Assembly (NCBI GenBank): GCA_022829145.1
Contig: CM040753.1
Location: 14,336,884-14,400,883 of the forward strand
Length of the DNA: 64,000 nt
From: Albula goreensis
Lineage: Eukaryota > Chordata > Actinopteri > Albuliformes > Albulidae
Reading direction: 5' to 3'
A program made the position numbers and the translations under genes. Shown in pieces: positions 1-11,880 of this stretch (within the stretch, counting starts at the first letter, position 1; each line of letters starts with the position of its first letter). Below the pieces are notes generated by a model. It saw only the letters and a list, made by a program, of their open reading frames with translations, was not told the origin of the DNA and made no database searches.

Positions 1-1049
1 TGACAGAGTGAAGGGACAACGGGTGTGATAGAATACAGGAAGACACTAGGTGTGATGGGATAAACAGGGAGCTGAAGATCATAAGAGGCCTGAGAAGTAG
101 GCTGAGTTTGATAACCAGGGCTGGGACACATTTCCAGACAAATGCTGCATCATCTTTTGAATAAAATCAGGCTCTGACTCACCTAGTGCCCCTTTTTTTA
201 TGAAGTAACAGTTTTCAAAACTAAGTGCATTAATGGTTCAGAACATTTGTCCCAGCCCGACTGTGCAGATTTTGATATACATAGTCTAACTCCATGCATT
301 TAGAAAGCATTCAATGCAAGAAATTTCAATGATGCAGGTATTAGTAGTGTGACTTTGGCCGTGATTTCCCTTTGATTAGCAGATGAACTGCAGATTCAGC
401 ACATCACAGGCAGAAAATCAAGATGCAGAAAAATCATTCATTGTATACAATAAACAGCTTTCAGATATTCTTATTAGTTACTGCATAAGCATTCATCTCA
501 AGAAAACTTGCATTTGTAACTGCAGTCAGAAAATATGAATGTTACGCTGTTATATTAATTGTGCTGAAGGATCATTCAATTATATGTTGTATATATACAA
601 AATGCCCTAAAGAGCAGGAATTTCAGTCACATCTGAGAGACACGTTTTCAAGCAACGAGCATTGAGGCTGTTTCAGTACAGGAGTAAATATCCATAAGAA
701 AGGGCATATCATTCATAGGGACCATTGGCAACTGCTATCAGGAGGCAAATAAAAAAGAACCATAGAAATGACCACTTTCCTACAAAGCGACAAATTGATG
801 GTTTTAGAACCTCTGCAACCTGAAAATATTCAGCAATGAAGAGGAGGAAGAAGCAGGAAAAGTAAATAATCTAGGGAAGGCAGCTGTTGTACACAGCCTT
901 TCTGATAGGGATCTGTCCAATGAGAAGGGGAAGGGGCAGGGCTGTGTGAGGGTAGGAGTACTGGCCCAGCTAACGTCTATGAGTGCGGAATCAATATGCG
1001 AAGGGGGTGGGAGGGTTGATTCTTCATTGGGTTTTGGGAGAACCTTCAC
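1..1049 (-). other. opa1: opa1 intron, downstream of exon 5b
   Basis: No further OPA1 exon was recognised here; the next one (the VSDKEKIDQLQ-type coiled-coil exon in human) must lie outside the window. Part of the stretch just after exon 5b stays open in frame but has no similarity to OPA1. Confidence 0.6.
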
Positions 1050-1238
1050 CTTGCGCTTGCCATGCGAGGGGCTGGGGGATGATGGATCAGCAGTCGGGGG
1101 GGCGCTTGGGCTGGGGGGTGGGCCTGGGGGCGGGGTCGGACTGGCCTCAGGCCTGGTGCTATTGGCTGTGGCCCTGCGGGCCGCCTCCTCGTGTTGCTGA
1201 AGCTGTTGCTGAATGAGAATGAGTTCTCCAAGCAGGCC
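1050..1238 (-). CDS. opa1: opa1 alternative exon 5b, enlarged and proline-rich
   Basis: Exon of 189 nt (63 codons), phase 0 at both ends, so it can be skipped without a frameshift. It begins [20 protein letters not shown], matching human exon 5b, which carries the S2 (YME1L) cleavage region, and ends HGKRK as human ends QKRK. Between these lies a Pro/Ser-rich stretch ([15 protein letters not shown]) with no human counterpart; from memory the human exon is about 37 codons. The acceptor is TTGGCAG, the donor AAG/gtgaag. A donor further downstream cannot be excluded, because the frame stays open to about 804. Confidence 0.88.
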
Positions 1239-4200
1239 CTGCCAAGGGGAAACATACGTCAAACAGCGCCCCCTTCCGCTCAATGCAGGGAGCGCAATCA
1301 CATGTTAAACAACAGGATTAAAACACAAGCTACACAATGAATGCAATGGAATGTTCTACAATACCATGTTCTCCATATGGTAGTACAGCAACACAAAGAG
1401 AGACCAAACCACCAACCTCACTCCACCCATCACTCATTGCTTACTGTTACACTGGCTAAACAACAAACACCAAGATCAAGAGGTAACTGCTACCAAAACC
1501 ACCATCTCCAAGCCCAGCCAATAAAGGTGAAGACTTTGGTCTTCTGCACCTCGTTTTTAGAGAAGACTCAAGGAGTCCTTAATAATAATATGTATTCTTT
1601 ATAAATACCTTTTACTTCAGCATTATTGTGTTTCTTCCATTTCTTAACTAATAATTTCTTCATCAAAATGTAGTATCCCAATTTAAAGTATATTCTTGAG
1701 GAACTTAGGCACAGGCTAATTTGAAGTACTTGTATCAACCACATTACAATTAAAATATGTAAACAGTAATGAATTATGCCATTGCTCCTGGATCTACAAT
1801 AACTGTGTTCTGTGTGTGTATGGTATCATGTGGGAAGTTAAATATTAGTTTATGATACACATATTGTTTTTAACGCTGTGTGTATTAGTTTTTGTGTGGT
1901 CCTCGGTGTAGCTCACACAGGAAAACATTCTTTTGTGAGGCTATCATGAGCCCTGTGCCTGGATGTTCATTCCCCAGCCACACAATTATGGCCTATGGCC
2001 GGGGGTCTGCACATATGAGGCAACAACCAATGAGGCAACAAGCCTCACAAGGAATCTTTGGGGGGTAGGCCACTTGTAACGGACACAAATGGCTGTCTCT
2101 GTGCTTGCTGATTTACAAACCAAGTATTTGCTGACTTTATCATGCTCAAACAACATATGCAGTATGTACTTTGTGATGAATCTGCAGTGTGGAAAAATAT
2201 GAGTTCTTGTTGTCACGTGAATCAGAGAAATCGTGTTCACAGCTGCTTCCCTCTGAGGCGGTGGGAGAGGGTTCCTGCAGACAGCTGAACAGCTGGGCTC
2301 TGTTCCAGAGGGGAAAATGTGTTTATGAGCAAAGCAAGCCTTCTGTGTAATGAGCGATGAGGAGAGCAGGAGAGGCAATGCAGTTTAGCAAAGGGGAGCA
2401 TGAACAGCTATGGTCTACAGCTGAAACCAAGCAAAGCAGGACCATGTGAAAAACACAGCACTGCTATCAGGGCCACACTCAGTGCTTTAACACTACAGCA
2501 CTCAACATAAGGGACACACTTAGTGATCTGCTCTTGCAGGAAGAGGCCCTAATCTCTAATGACTCCTGGTGAAAGAGAGAGTGAATGGCCATTTTGGGGA
2601 TGACAAGACAGATACAGGACACAGCACTGATGTCCAGATGTTCGCCTCTGTGGATTCTCAGCTGATTCTCCCCCTGTCTCACTGCTCCTCATGCTGCTGG
2701 AGGGCACCGACACTGGAGGAGAGCGCAGTTAACACTTGCCTTTTTAAACTGCTTGTCACTGTTCTCAGGAGCAGGGTTTTCTGTGGCTCTGAATGCAGGC
2801 TCCTCTGAAGTTTCTGAGGTGTGGAAAAAAAAAACACAAAAACAAAGAAGGGTTACCTTACCCACTGGGGGTTACTCTCATTAATCAAGCTATTACGATG
2901 TGCTAAAATCTGTGTTTAAATTAACACATAAAGGAGAAAAACATGGTTTGCATATTTAAAAATTATCTACATGCTCCATGAACATGCAGAATGAATATCC
3001 CTTAAATAATTTTCAAGGTCAGTGATGCCCAAATACAAGTCAAATGCTTGGAAAATAATTTGTAAATATTTCTTCCTTATAAACAACTGTATGGAAACAG
3101 AACATTTCCTGGATGTGCTTGATGTAATGGTGGTCTACATAACTGTCCCACGTGTGCCTAACTGAGAGGGCAGGTTTGTTTCAGGTTAGAAGACTGTGTA
3201 TTATCAACACAACAGGATGTGTGAGTCTGGTTAGAAGGCTGAGTTTTATGATGCCTTCAACATAAAACTCATCATAAAACTTATGACAAGATCAGCAACT
3301 TAAGGGCGTGTTGTGGGAAATGACAGGACCCAAAACGTCTCTGGAGGGCTCAGCATTGGCATGCTCATGAACATCTTAAATCCATGAAATAGCAGTGATG
3401 CCAGGTACATATTCTCCACCTCACAGAGGAACATTCCGCAACAAAAATCCAGGTCTACAGTGCACAACACAGTCAAAGGACTGTCATCAAGAATATACCT
3501 AAATACAGTCCAGAAATGGCTTAATCTTTCCTGAACTGCTTTGGCATTGCTTTCAAGTATATTTATACATTCACATCAAGGCAAATGAAAACATTTCCAA
3601 GCTTTTGAACTTGAGAAAGAGGGATTTTGAAACCCTATGGGGCTCATTTTGTTCAGGGCAGATGTCTTGCAGAATAGCCAGAGACAGAAAGAGTCACAGG
3701 AACCAAACAGCAACTAACTACAGGAAATGAGGAAGCCCAGACAGAAGACAGAAGCAGGACTGCACACATGTTAGGGGTCAGTAAAGGAGGATCTGTTGTT
3801 AAGTGCACTAAAGACTGGGGGAAAATATGACCATATCAGTGATTGGTGTCAGTTTTTATGATTCATTAATCATTTTTCTGCTGTTTCCCACTGGGAAAAA
3901 ATTTTTACCGTTAATTTCATAAAAAATTCCTATTTTCACTGTTATTTAATATATAAGCTTTGATATATACATACACTAACATATACGTTCAATAAAAGTT
4001 ACCATTAAACCTCATTAAACAACAAACTCTTTGTATGATGTCCATTTTAGCTGCCATGATATGAAGTTAATATATGACTCTTATTTTACAGACTATATTA
4101 TTGTATTGTTCTGTGTCACAATTAATACAATGAATATTTTCTCACTGACTAGCTTGGCAAAAAAAAAAAAAAACTGGCTTGGAATCTCTGGAACTGTACT

Positions 4201-7200
4201 AAACTGGGTTTTCTCTTCTCAGTATCCATAGCTCAGTTTTGTGATCCATTAGCAGCAATAAAATGCGGTTTTCCTCAGGGATGTATCCTTTGGCTGAAGT
4301 CGCTCTCCATCTATATGTCCCTATATTTGAACACTAAATATTTTAGTATTTTCTGATTTTAAAGAATTTATGTTCGTCCTAGAATTTTCATCATAGACTT
4401 CTTAACTTCTAATTTGTTATCATAGTCATATAAGTCAGGACTCTCTAGATAAATGTTTTAATTAATTGAACATGACTGATTAATAATAATAATAACACTA
4501 ATAATGTACTTATGTCTTAATATAATTTATGTAAACTGTTAATTTCTTGTACATGGGCTACTTCACCTGAGGGTCCCCCAAGAGAAACATTGCAGTTTAT
4601 AACCTTCAAAATTGTATTGTAGTACAAAGATGCAGTTAAAAAGATATTCTTTGGCAGAAATGTTGCCCTGCCTTCTCAGTATAATGCAGAGGGATATTGG
4701 AAGAGAGGACATTTTTGGATTGGGGAGCTGGAGGCCCTCCAAGTTTACCCCTCTATATTCCATCTCCAAACCATGGCAATGGGACACCCTCTGCCTGGGG
4801 AGGACACCAGCGATGGGGTGCAGGGTGTGTGTTTGTGGGGGTTACACACCTAACAACAGGTGCAGACCAGCTCCTTTGACTTCACTACCCAAACTCACAC
4901 CTGTGAAGAGTTGTTGGGGTCGGGGGAGGGGGAGGAGAACAAAAATCATAATGTGGAAACAAAGTAAAAATGTATCGAGACATATGGCATACTGCAGGAC
5001 AGACTGCATCCTGCTGAATGAAAATGCTCCATGTCAGAGTCAAATCTGCAGCTGTATTAAACATGCTAATGTGTTAAATAGTGCGGCTCAATCCTGCCAT
5101 TTACACATACATTTCAACCAAGACTAGTCTGACACCTGAAGAATCAGCCATAGCATACTCTATGTTTTTCCGTCCTTCCAACATTGCTGCTATAACGAAT
5201 ATATGGTCAGCTTATCCTTTTGTTAAAATCTAAATTTTGTTCTGGGACACAGGGACACTGTTGGGTTAAAAACAAAAAAAAACTAATTTAAAAAAAGCTC
5301 ATTTTAATTTTATTCCTTTAGGATCAAAGCATTTTACTTATCCCCGATAAAATTAAATGACAGACTCCGCAGATTCATATTGGTAGGAATGTTTAGGTTT
5401 CCAGTGTTCGGTTTACATTTTGCACAGTGGCAACATGGAAATTCAAGCAGTTGTTCTGTGAAGTGTGATAATGCTACACTGGCCTAGGAATCTGTGACTG
5501 ACATAAATCACATGCATGCCACATTCACACAGACAGTGGTATTCACATGCACCGGATGGAATGATGACAGATGGCAAACTAGGAGAGCTAATGGCAACAT
5601 GGTATGGCACAACCGTATCTGTTGCTTGTGAATGTTGCTAGGTGATGCCTTCCAAGTATTGTTTACCGTAAAATGTATTCATTAAGACCAACCATATTCA
5701 TGAATCAAAACTTGACAGGCAGTGGCAGGTTTGACCACTGTAATGTAAGAAAAAGGGAAACCACACTGAAATTTGCCATCATACTGTCACTGAAAACAAT
5801 GACATCCGGGCTCCCATCTACCCTGGCCCACGTAAACACGGCATCAGAACTTCCCCATCCCAGTTCCCACCAATGTTTAGACTTGGGCTATGCACAATGA
5901 GCTTGCACCAGCACATGTCATAATTTATTTGCCCTTTTGAAAAGCAATGAAAATGTGAATGAAAATCAGCTGCAGGTAGGTGGTTTAACTCAAGACTTGC
6001 TAGCAGAGCAGACAGCAGAGACGGATGGGAGAGGTCCTACAGGACTCACCGCTTGAGAGGAACGTTCTCAAGAAGGTGAAGTTCTCAGCGATCTTCTCCA
6101 GGTCAGGCAGAATCTTGGCCAGCTCCTCTGGCTCTGGCAGGGAATTAACAATCTTCTCTTCAGGAAGAGAGAAATATCATCAGTGACACAGTCCTGTGCT
6201 TCAGCTATATACACACTCACTCAGTATCCTATGTTGCTGTTTCCTACAGGCTTACTCAGCATCTGGTGCTTCAGTTACACAAAAACACATTCAGCACCCT
6301 ATGCCTCAGTTACACACGAACTCATTCAGCATCCTGTTCTTCAGTTTTATACACTCATTCAGCATCCTATTCTTCAGTTTTATACACTCATTCAGCATCC
6401 TGTTCTTCAGTTTTATACACTCATTCAGCATCCCGTGGTTCAGTTTCTCACATACTCATTCAGCATCCTGTGTTTAATTTACACACACACATTCACTCAG
6501 CATCCTGTGCTTCAGGCTCATACACACTCACTCAGCATCGTGTGTTTCAGTTACATACACACTCATTCAGCATCCTGTCTTTCAGTCCCATACACATTTA
6601 CGTAGCATCCCATGCTACATTTACACAAACACTAATTCAGTGTCCTGTGTTTCAGTTATACACACACTCATTCAGCATCCTGTGTTTCAGTCTCATACAC
6701 ATTCATGCAGCATCCTGTGCTTCAGTTTTCAACACTAACTCAGTATCCTGTGCTTCAGTTACACACAATTTTTGGCCAGGTATTAGCATGTACATTTTAA
6801 GTCTGTAAATCACTGTCCAGTTGAGGGTACATTGACAGCAATTGTACCTGAGAGAACAACAATGGCAAATCATATGAACCCTGCCTATGCCACCTGCTTG
6901 GCAGATATCCTACATTAGTTTTTTAATTAACCATTTCAGCAAGATTCTAGTCACAGCCATCACAAAATAATGTACCAACCTAAGTCAAAGTGCTCATTCA
7001 GTTCCCAGATGAAATCAGGAACTATCCAAGTATATTCGCTTAAATCTGGTAGCATGTCCTTCCATTCCTCATAGGTCTGCAGGAGAGAGACGGTAAACGG
7101 GTTTAATAAAGTCTTGGCTGGTTTTATAAGTTACAACTCAAACAGGTTCTACATGTTAGCAGGAGTGAACAGGAAAATTGTGAGTGATTGATAAGGTGGG

Positions 7201-7763
7201 AAGGCAGATGAACCTCCTCATATTGCCACCTTACTGTGAGCAAAACACCTTCCCTGCTCTGAACTCATGCACAAGACAGGTAGTAGCTGAAAGATTCCAG
7301 CATGTTATAAACCTGAGCTCTTTCACAAATCTCCAGATTGGTCAGCCACACCCTTGCAGGTGGGAGAGACTCACAGTTCTGCAGCTGAGCTGTAAGGCTG
7401 AGTCTCAAAGTTAAATTGCTCTACATGACATTTCCTTATCTTACACACCTGTACCACAGAATGCTAAAAATATCTTTGTGGAAGTGGGAGTGACTGAGCT
7501 GTAGACCCTGCATGTTTAAACTTAAATTCAAAGCTGTCACCTTTATGTAACCTGTGTGCATATAATTGTTCATGTATATATGACTGTGTATGTGTGTGTG
7601 ATGTATTTGTGTTTGATAAAGGCGGTGTATATTATAAGTGTGTGATAGATTCCATATGTATACGACTGTTTGCGCAATGCATACGTGCTTGATAAAGACC
7701 AAGGTGTGTGTGTTTGATAGAGGCTGCATGTAAATGATTGTGCGTTTGACAGGGACCCTTTGC

Positions 7764-7843
<80 letters not shown>

Positions 7844-9596
7844 TGAAGGTTGTGTGTATCTAAGTATGAGTGTGATATATGTGCTCAATAGAGACTGTAA
7901 TCAAATATGTTTTGTGTTTGTGTCCGTGTGTTTGATAGAGGCCACATGTATATGTGTGTGTGTGTACCTTTTTGGCGGTGTAGCCTCCCCCCACAGCAGA
8001 GCCCAGCAGGATATAGCGGAGCTTGAGAAGACGGGAGGCGACTCGGGCAATCCAGAAGGAACGTTGCTGCTGCCAGGTCAGTGGAGGGGGACGCCTGGAG
8101 CGGGCCGGGAGAGGGGGCAGCCGTGACAGTGAAGTGAAATGCCGGGTGGTAGAGCGCAAGGCAGTGCGTGGGGGGACAGAGCAGCGATGGTGAAGGGTAC
8201 GGAACAGGGGATATGGTTTCTGCAGGGGAACTCTTACCCCCATACTTGCAAACCCCAGTTTCCTGCAGGCCACACTGGTGCAGAAAAAGAAGACAAGGCA
8301 TCTTATCAATATCCACTACCACAGACAGTTCTGCACAGTACAAGCTCAAGCTGATAAACACTGTTTTACATGGCTGTGCTTACCTGGACATGTTTTACAT
8401 TACAGGCTTCTATATAGATCTGTCAAACATGTTAAGATGGATGCAACAGAATGAGCAATGCAGTAATATCTGCTTATCTAGGCTCGAAAGCTATCCATAT
8501 TATGCTAATAACTGATCCATTAACCCAGTCTGATGTGGATTTCTGAGCATGGCCAAAAAATAAAACACTTTGTATCTGACTACACAAGTGGTCACAGCCA
8601 TATTCATTTTTTCTTTCCTTGATATCAAGGGTAATTAATAATGTCAGACACTTTTAAATCTCTATAGCACACAAACTATCCATACAACTATATTATGAAA
8701 TTCTGAGTAATACAAATGTCCCATAGGAGAACAACAGTACATTTATTAGGCCTAAAACTCCTTGAAAAATGTACGTGCACAACATGTTAACATTACACGT
8801 TTTCAAACACACTTAACCATTTGAAGTAGCAGAAAGTTCACTACTCACAATTACAGTGGTTATACACTAGTGATAAATTATCTTCCCATATCATATGTGA
8901 CTGGACACAAACTATTTAATTACAGGCATTATGTACCCGGCATTATATGTCCAGGGGTGCTGCCAGAAATTCTGCCACGTCCCCACCACCCTTATATGAT
9001 ATTGGTGGAAATTTCTTGGGACCATGTCCAGACTTGGCCACCTTCGGGGCTTTCACTCCTTTACAGTGCCTCCTTCTACGTCAACTCAACCTTATTTCAG
9101 TACCGCTAACACATTACCTGAGTAGAGAAACGCATGCAGTTCACTAACCAGCTGTTAATTACAACATCTGGTTGGAAAAAGCAACGACAGCAACGGCTGT
9201 CATTGCCCTGCTCAGCACAAGCCATGACTGTCATGGTCACGTTAATATGAGGAGGTGTTAACCACACAACTTCCTATTTAACCAATTAGCATGCTAACTA
9301 GATCAGAAACGGGCTCTGTATAACAACAGCCAGGTAGCTATTTGTATACAGTCCTTTCACGTTTTAGTTAGGGAGTTAGCCAGTTTATTTTATTTGAAAG
9401 ACTGATATTATTGAAGCGTTTTTCCTGACTAGGTAACATATTGCTGAATTGATAGCAGCTCGCTAGCTGAGCCAAACTGCCCTCATGTCTCATTATTTCT
9501 TGTATGCTATTAAAATGCCAAAATCACCCAACATACTTGCTAGCTGCCTCTAATAATAGAAACTTACCAGGCAACTGCAGTTCCGGCTCGTAACAT
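1050..9596 (-). CDS. opa1: OPA1, mitochondrial dynamin-like GTPase (5' part, exons 1-5b)
   Basis: OPA1 is an inner-membrane dynamin-family GTPase that drives mitochondrial fusion and holds cristae. Six minus-strand coding exons were read: 9568-9596, 7968-8274, 6980-7076, 6050-6157, 2740-2813 and 1050-1238. They total 804 nt and join in phase to 268 codons. Exon 1 gives [10 protein letters not shown]. Exon 2 holds an Arg-rich, acid-poor presequence followed by one membrane anchor ([18 protein letters not shown], about residues 95-112), which is diagnostic of the family. Exon 3 gives [17 protein letters not shown]. Exon 5 contains AFRAT, the S1 (OMA1) cleavage region. Exon 5b carries the LLGELIL motif. 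The coiled coil, GTPase and GED exons lie beyond the left edge. Start chosen because the ATG at 9596 has A at -3 and its exon ends at a GTAAGT donor that joins in phase. A counterpart of human exon 4b was not found. Confidence 0.95.
1239..2739 (-). other. opa1: opa1 intron between exons 5 and 5b
   Basis: Intron of 1,501 nt that starts with a GC donor (gcaagt) at 2739 and ends with TTGGCAG. No other genes or clear repeats were seen. Confidence 0.75.
2740..2813 (-). CDS. opa1: opa1 exon 5 with S1 cleavage region and GC donor
   Basis: Exon of 74 nt whose product reads [20 protein letters not shown] and then KQFKK. It corresponds to human exon 5, in which OMA1 cuts after the Arg of AFRAT; the same residues occur here at about 187-191. 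The acceptor is CCTCAG. The donor is AAG followed by gcaagt, a GC donor rather than GT. The phases fit only with this boundary: phase 1 in, phase 0 out into exon 5b. Confidence 0.85.
2814..6049 (-). other. opa1: opa1 intron between exons 4 and 5
   Basis: Intron of 3,236 nt, AT-rich, with short A runs near 2826 and 4158. In mammals the alternative exon 4b lies in the matching intron; it was looked for and not recognised here. Confidence 0.6.
6050..6157 (-). CDS. opa1: opa1 exon 4
   Basis: Exon of 108 nt encoding [20 protein letters not shown] and on to the residues [11 protein letters not shown] at its junction with exon 5. It corresponds to human exon 4, which ends at a similar Ser-Gly. The acceptor is an unusual CTGAAG and the donor is gtgagt; the exon enters and leaves in phase 1. 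Confidence 0.9.
6187..6780 (+). repeat. Degenerate 33-bp minisatellite in opa1 intron 3
   Basis: Repeated units of about 33 bp built on CATTCAGCATCCTGTTCTTC and ATACACTC fill this stretch, some as exact neighbours near 6340-6430 and others diverged. Because 33 is divisible by three, the array leaves long open frames on the plus strand with an 11-residue period. These are not genes. Confidence 0.85.
6980..7076 (-). CDS. opa1: opa1 exon 3
   Basis: Exon of 97 nt starting [17 protein letters not shown] and ending HFDL plus one base. It aligns with the human segment that follows the membrane anchor (KDMIPDLSEYKW). Acceptor CTGCAG, donor gttggt; phase 0 in, phase 1 out. Confidence 0.93.
7767..7842 (+). 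repeat. (TG)n microsatellite followed by (GA)n
   Basis: Uninterrupted TG dinucleotides from 7767 to about 7834, then a short GAGAGA tail. It lies in the opa1 intron between exons 2 and 3. Confidence 0.97.
7968..8274 (-). CDS. opa1: opa1 exon 2 (presequence and membrane anchor)
   Basis: Exon of 307 nt encoding the mitochondrial targeting presequence, which is rich in Arg, Ser and Pro and has no acidic residues in its first part, and the transmembrane anchor ending GGGYTAKK. The long OPA1 isoform is held in the inner membrane by this segment. The donor is AAG followed by gtacacac and runs directly into short CA runs. Confidence 0.95.
8275..9567 (-). other. opa1: opa1 intron 1
   Basis: Intron of 1,293 nt between the initiator exon and the presequence exon, with donor gtaagtt and acceptor CACCAG. 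Nothing further is recognised in it. Confidence 0.75.
9568..9596 (-). CDS. opa1: opa1 exon 1 (initiator exon, 29 nt)
   Basis: The exon encodes nine residues plus two bases (MLRAGTAVA, then TG). It ends in CCTG followed by gtaagtt. Joined to the acceptor CACCAG at 8275-8280 it yields AVACVACRKL, which parallels the human OPA1 start, where two cysteines sit at the same spacing. A second possible acceptor 12 nt further in would lose this cysteine pair, so the outer acceptor is preferred. Confidence 0.85.
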
Positions 9597-9800
9597 AATG
9601 TTACGAATAAGTAAGAATAAATATAAGATTTTATTATATTTCCTTTTTGTGTTTCAGTTCATTCTTGCATTTGGAGCACATTACTTAGCAAGCTAGCTAT
9701 CTAGCCGGCTAACAAGGACACAGCAAGTAACCGAATGACAGCCGTACTTCCTGGAAGTCAGTCCGACCAACAATAATTATACCGACCAGAAACAACGATT
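9597..9800 (-). promoter_or_regulatory. opa1: Probable opa1 promoter and 5' UTR
   Basis: Sequence directly upstream of the opa1 ATG. The minus strand carries CCAGGAAGT at about 9748-9756, an ETS-type site of the kind common in promoters of nuclear genes for mitochondrial proteins. Several CpGs cluster here against an otherwise CpG-poor background. No TATA box was seen and the transcription start cannot be placed. Confidence 0.45.
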
Positions 9801-10124
9801 GTGTTCTGCGTTCCGTGTTAGTATAATTAAATATAATTCGAAATTCTTTGCATGTCAGTGTTTATTAACGTAAAATGATATTTTCACTGTTGCGCAGTAG
9901 TGCTTATCATGGTCGTTCCTGACCTAAAATAGGACTGCATTCGAATTGTCAAAAAATGTAACCTTTTCCCTTGACCTCGTTTAAAAACGTTCACTCAAAT
10001 ACAGGGTTAAAGATAAAGGTAAATGTGTAAGGACTGGGGAATGTGGAGTGTCTCAGGAGCATGCTAGTTTGAAGTGACTTCCGTCATATTTATTGCATAA
10101 AGCCTACCTGGTGATGAGCGAGTA

Positions 10125-10345
10125 AGGCTGTTATCCTCGCTCAAATAGGTTGATGGTAAGCGAGGCTTAAAAGTTAGCTTAGTTTTAAGGAGGACAGGGC
10201 GAATGAGGCAGTGAAGTTAATTAATCTTTGAGGGGTTGATAGTGTGTTACGATGCAAAGTTAGCTCGATTCTGAGGGACAGATGTTGAGTGAAGCTGTAA
10301 AGTTATCTTAGCTTGAGGAGTACATAATGAGTGAAGTTGTGAACT
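10125..10345 (+). repeat. About 44-bp degenerate tandem repeat upstream of opa1
   Basis: Units beginning AAAGTTAGCT, AAGTTAATTA, AAAGTTAGCTC and AAAGTTATCT start near 10169, 10213, 10256 and 10299, giving a period of 43-44 bp. Each unit continues with a G-rich part like GAGGACAG and GAGTGAAG. A weaker unit lies before the first. The array is about 350 bp from the probable opa1 promoter. Confidence 0.6.
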
Positions 10346-11880
10346 TGGCCTGGCGCTCTGATTCTGCAATAATTACGCAAGATCTCCATGCAACACTTCC
10401 ATCTGTGAGGCAGAGACTGTCGTTGGATAATGTTTGTGGTGTTAGAACTGAGAGGAAACTTGCTCTGACTGACCTTTATGTCTGGGTTAGAAATACCTCT
10501 ACAAAATGCTGTAATCTTGTTTTAAAAAAATAAAACTAATAATAATAATAATAATAAATAAACAGCAATCTGCAAAATTTGCCGATGTCCATTTGAGGAT
10601 AGTGATCGGATTTCTAGTTATTGTTGTTGTTCTTGGTTACAAGAATGAGAAGTCTTTTTTTATCAGAGAAATGTGGAAGTGTGGTATCATGACACCCTCT
10701 TTGAAACTGGTAAGCGATAATCTCACCTGAAGATGTGCAAGTCAAATGAATTTCAGCCATTACAGTACACAGGGTAGAGAGGTTTTACTAAGTGTGTAAT
10801 ACCCCGTTTTAACTGTCAACACAGTAATTGTAAAATATCTGCATTCAGACAGCAGGATGCTTTTTAAGAGACAACCACTAAATGGTCACCTTGAAAAGAT
10901 AACCAATTTTACCTCTTGACATACATTAAAATAGAAAAATGGGCCCTGACTCACATTTTCCTCTGATACATCCCCAGTAGTTAATATGGCAAAGCCTAGC
11001 TCCCCTATTTGACCAATTAAGGAGGCTGTTAATGTGCTTTTGAGACCTGTCTGAGAAGTTCATTCCTTGGTTGTGGATTTGGTCTTGGTTTTCACTTCAT
11101 TGACTGCTACAGTAGGAGGGTAATATCTTATGCTGTGGTGTGATTGGCAGTTGGTGTTGCCTTGCCCGTTGATTCCACCTGATTCTGGAATTTGAAGATT
11201 AAAATTACAATTATCTTAACAGGTCCCTGATTTACATTATTACCTCAATTGTGTCTGTCTGTGTGTATGTATATATCTATACATATATACATGTTTCATA
11301 TAACGTTTGTATGTTCCTGTATACTCTACCCTGCCAGAGATCAGCTCACCTCAAACAAACAAAAAAACACATTCTCATCTTTGTAGTGTCTGACATTCCC
11401 CTGGTAACAGCTCATGTGTGGTTCCCAAGGATGGCTGAAACCAGTTGTCCACCAGTCCATTTGTCCGAACTGTACCTTCTTCAGATATTCTTGGCACAGG
11501 TAGCCCAAATGAGTTTTCTCCATTGTGCATTTGTAATAAACCACAATTCTCTTAATTCATCGCTGTGTTCTTCATCGACCTGCTGTTGATCATCTGGAAA
11601 AGGCAAAACAATCCTAATAAATTTATTTTAAAATTTACATACATGCATGGCACTTCGGGATCTTCTGATCTTTGTTCTCTGTGGTAACCCGTTTAGAGGG
11701 ACTAATTACTTAACAGAAGACCACAGCTTGATTCAGAGCTACCACTTCCTAAATGTATTTAAACCCTATTTGCCCAACAGCTCTACTTATCTACCTTTTT
11801 ACACAAATAGGAAGTCAACAGGTACAAGAAAAGTGATTAAAAAGCATAAATAAAGGCAATGGCAATACTGTTTTCTTAAA
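10346..11880. other. Spacer between opa1 and atp13a3, no gene recognised
   Basis: A short ATA/ATT repeat lies at about 10536-10558. No splice-bounded exon with recognisable similarity was found. The longest open frames are under 115 codons and have no family features. Confidence 0.6.

Noticed and set aside
2814..6049. Possible opa1 exon 4b
   Set aside because: I searched this intron for an SEVIGASDLLLLLG-like coding stretch and did not see one; absence cannot be claimed without alignment.
6183..6808. Long plus-strand open frames (up to 180 codons) with an 11-residue repeat
   Set aside because: They result from a 33-bp minisatellite whose unit length is a multiple of three; they lie antisense in an opa1 intron and have no family resemblance.
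8930..9110. GC-richer segment in opa1 intron 1 (GGGGTGCTGCCAGAAATTCT) as a possible transposon fragment
   Set aside because: It looks mobile-element-like in composition, but I could not identify ends, a tail or a coding match.
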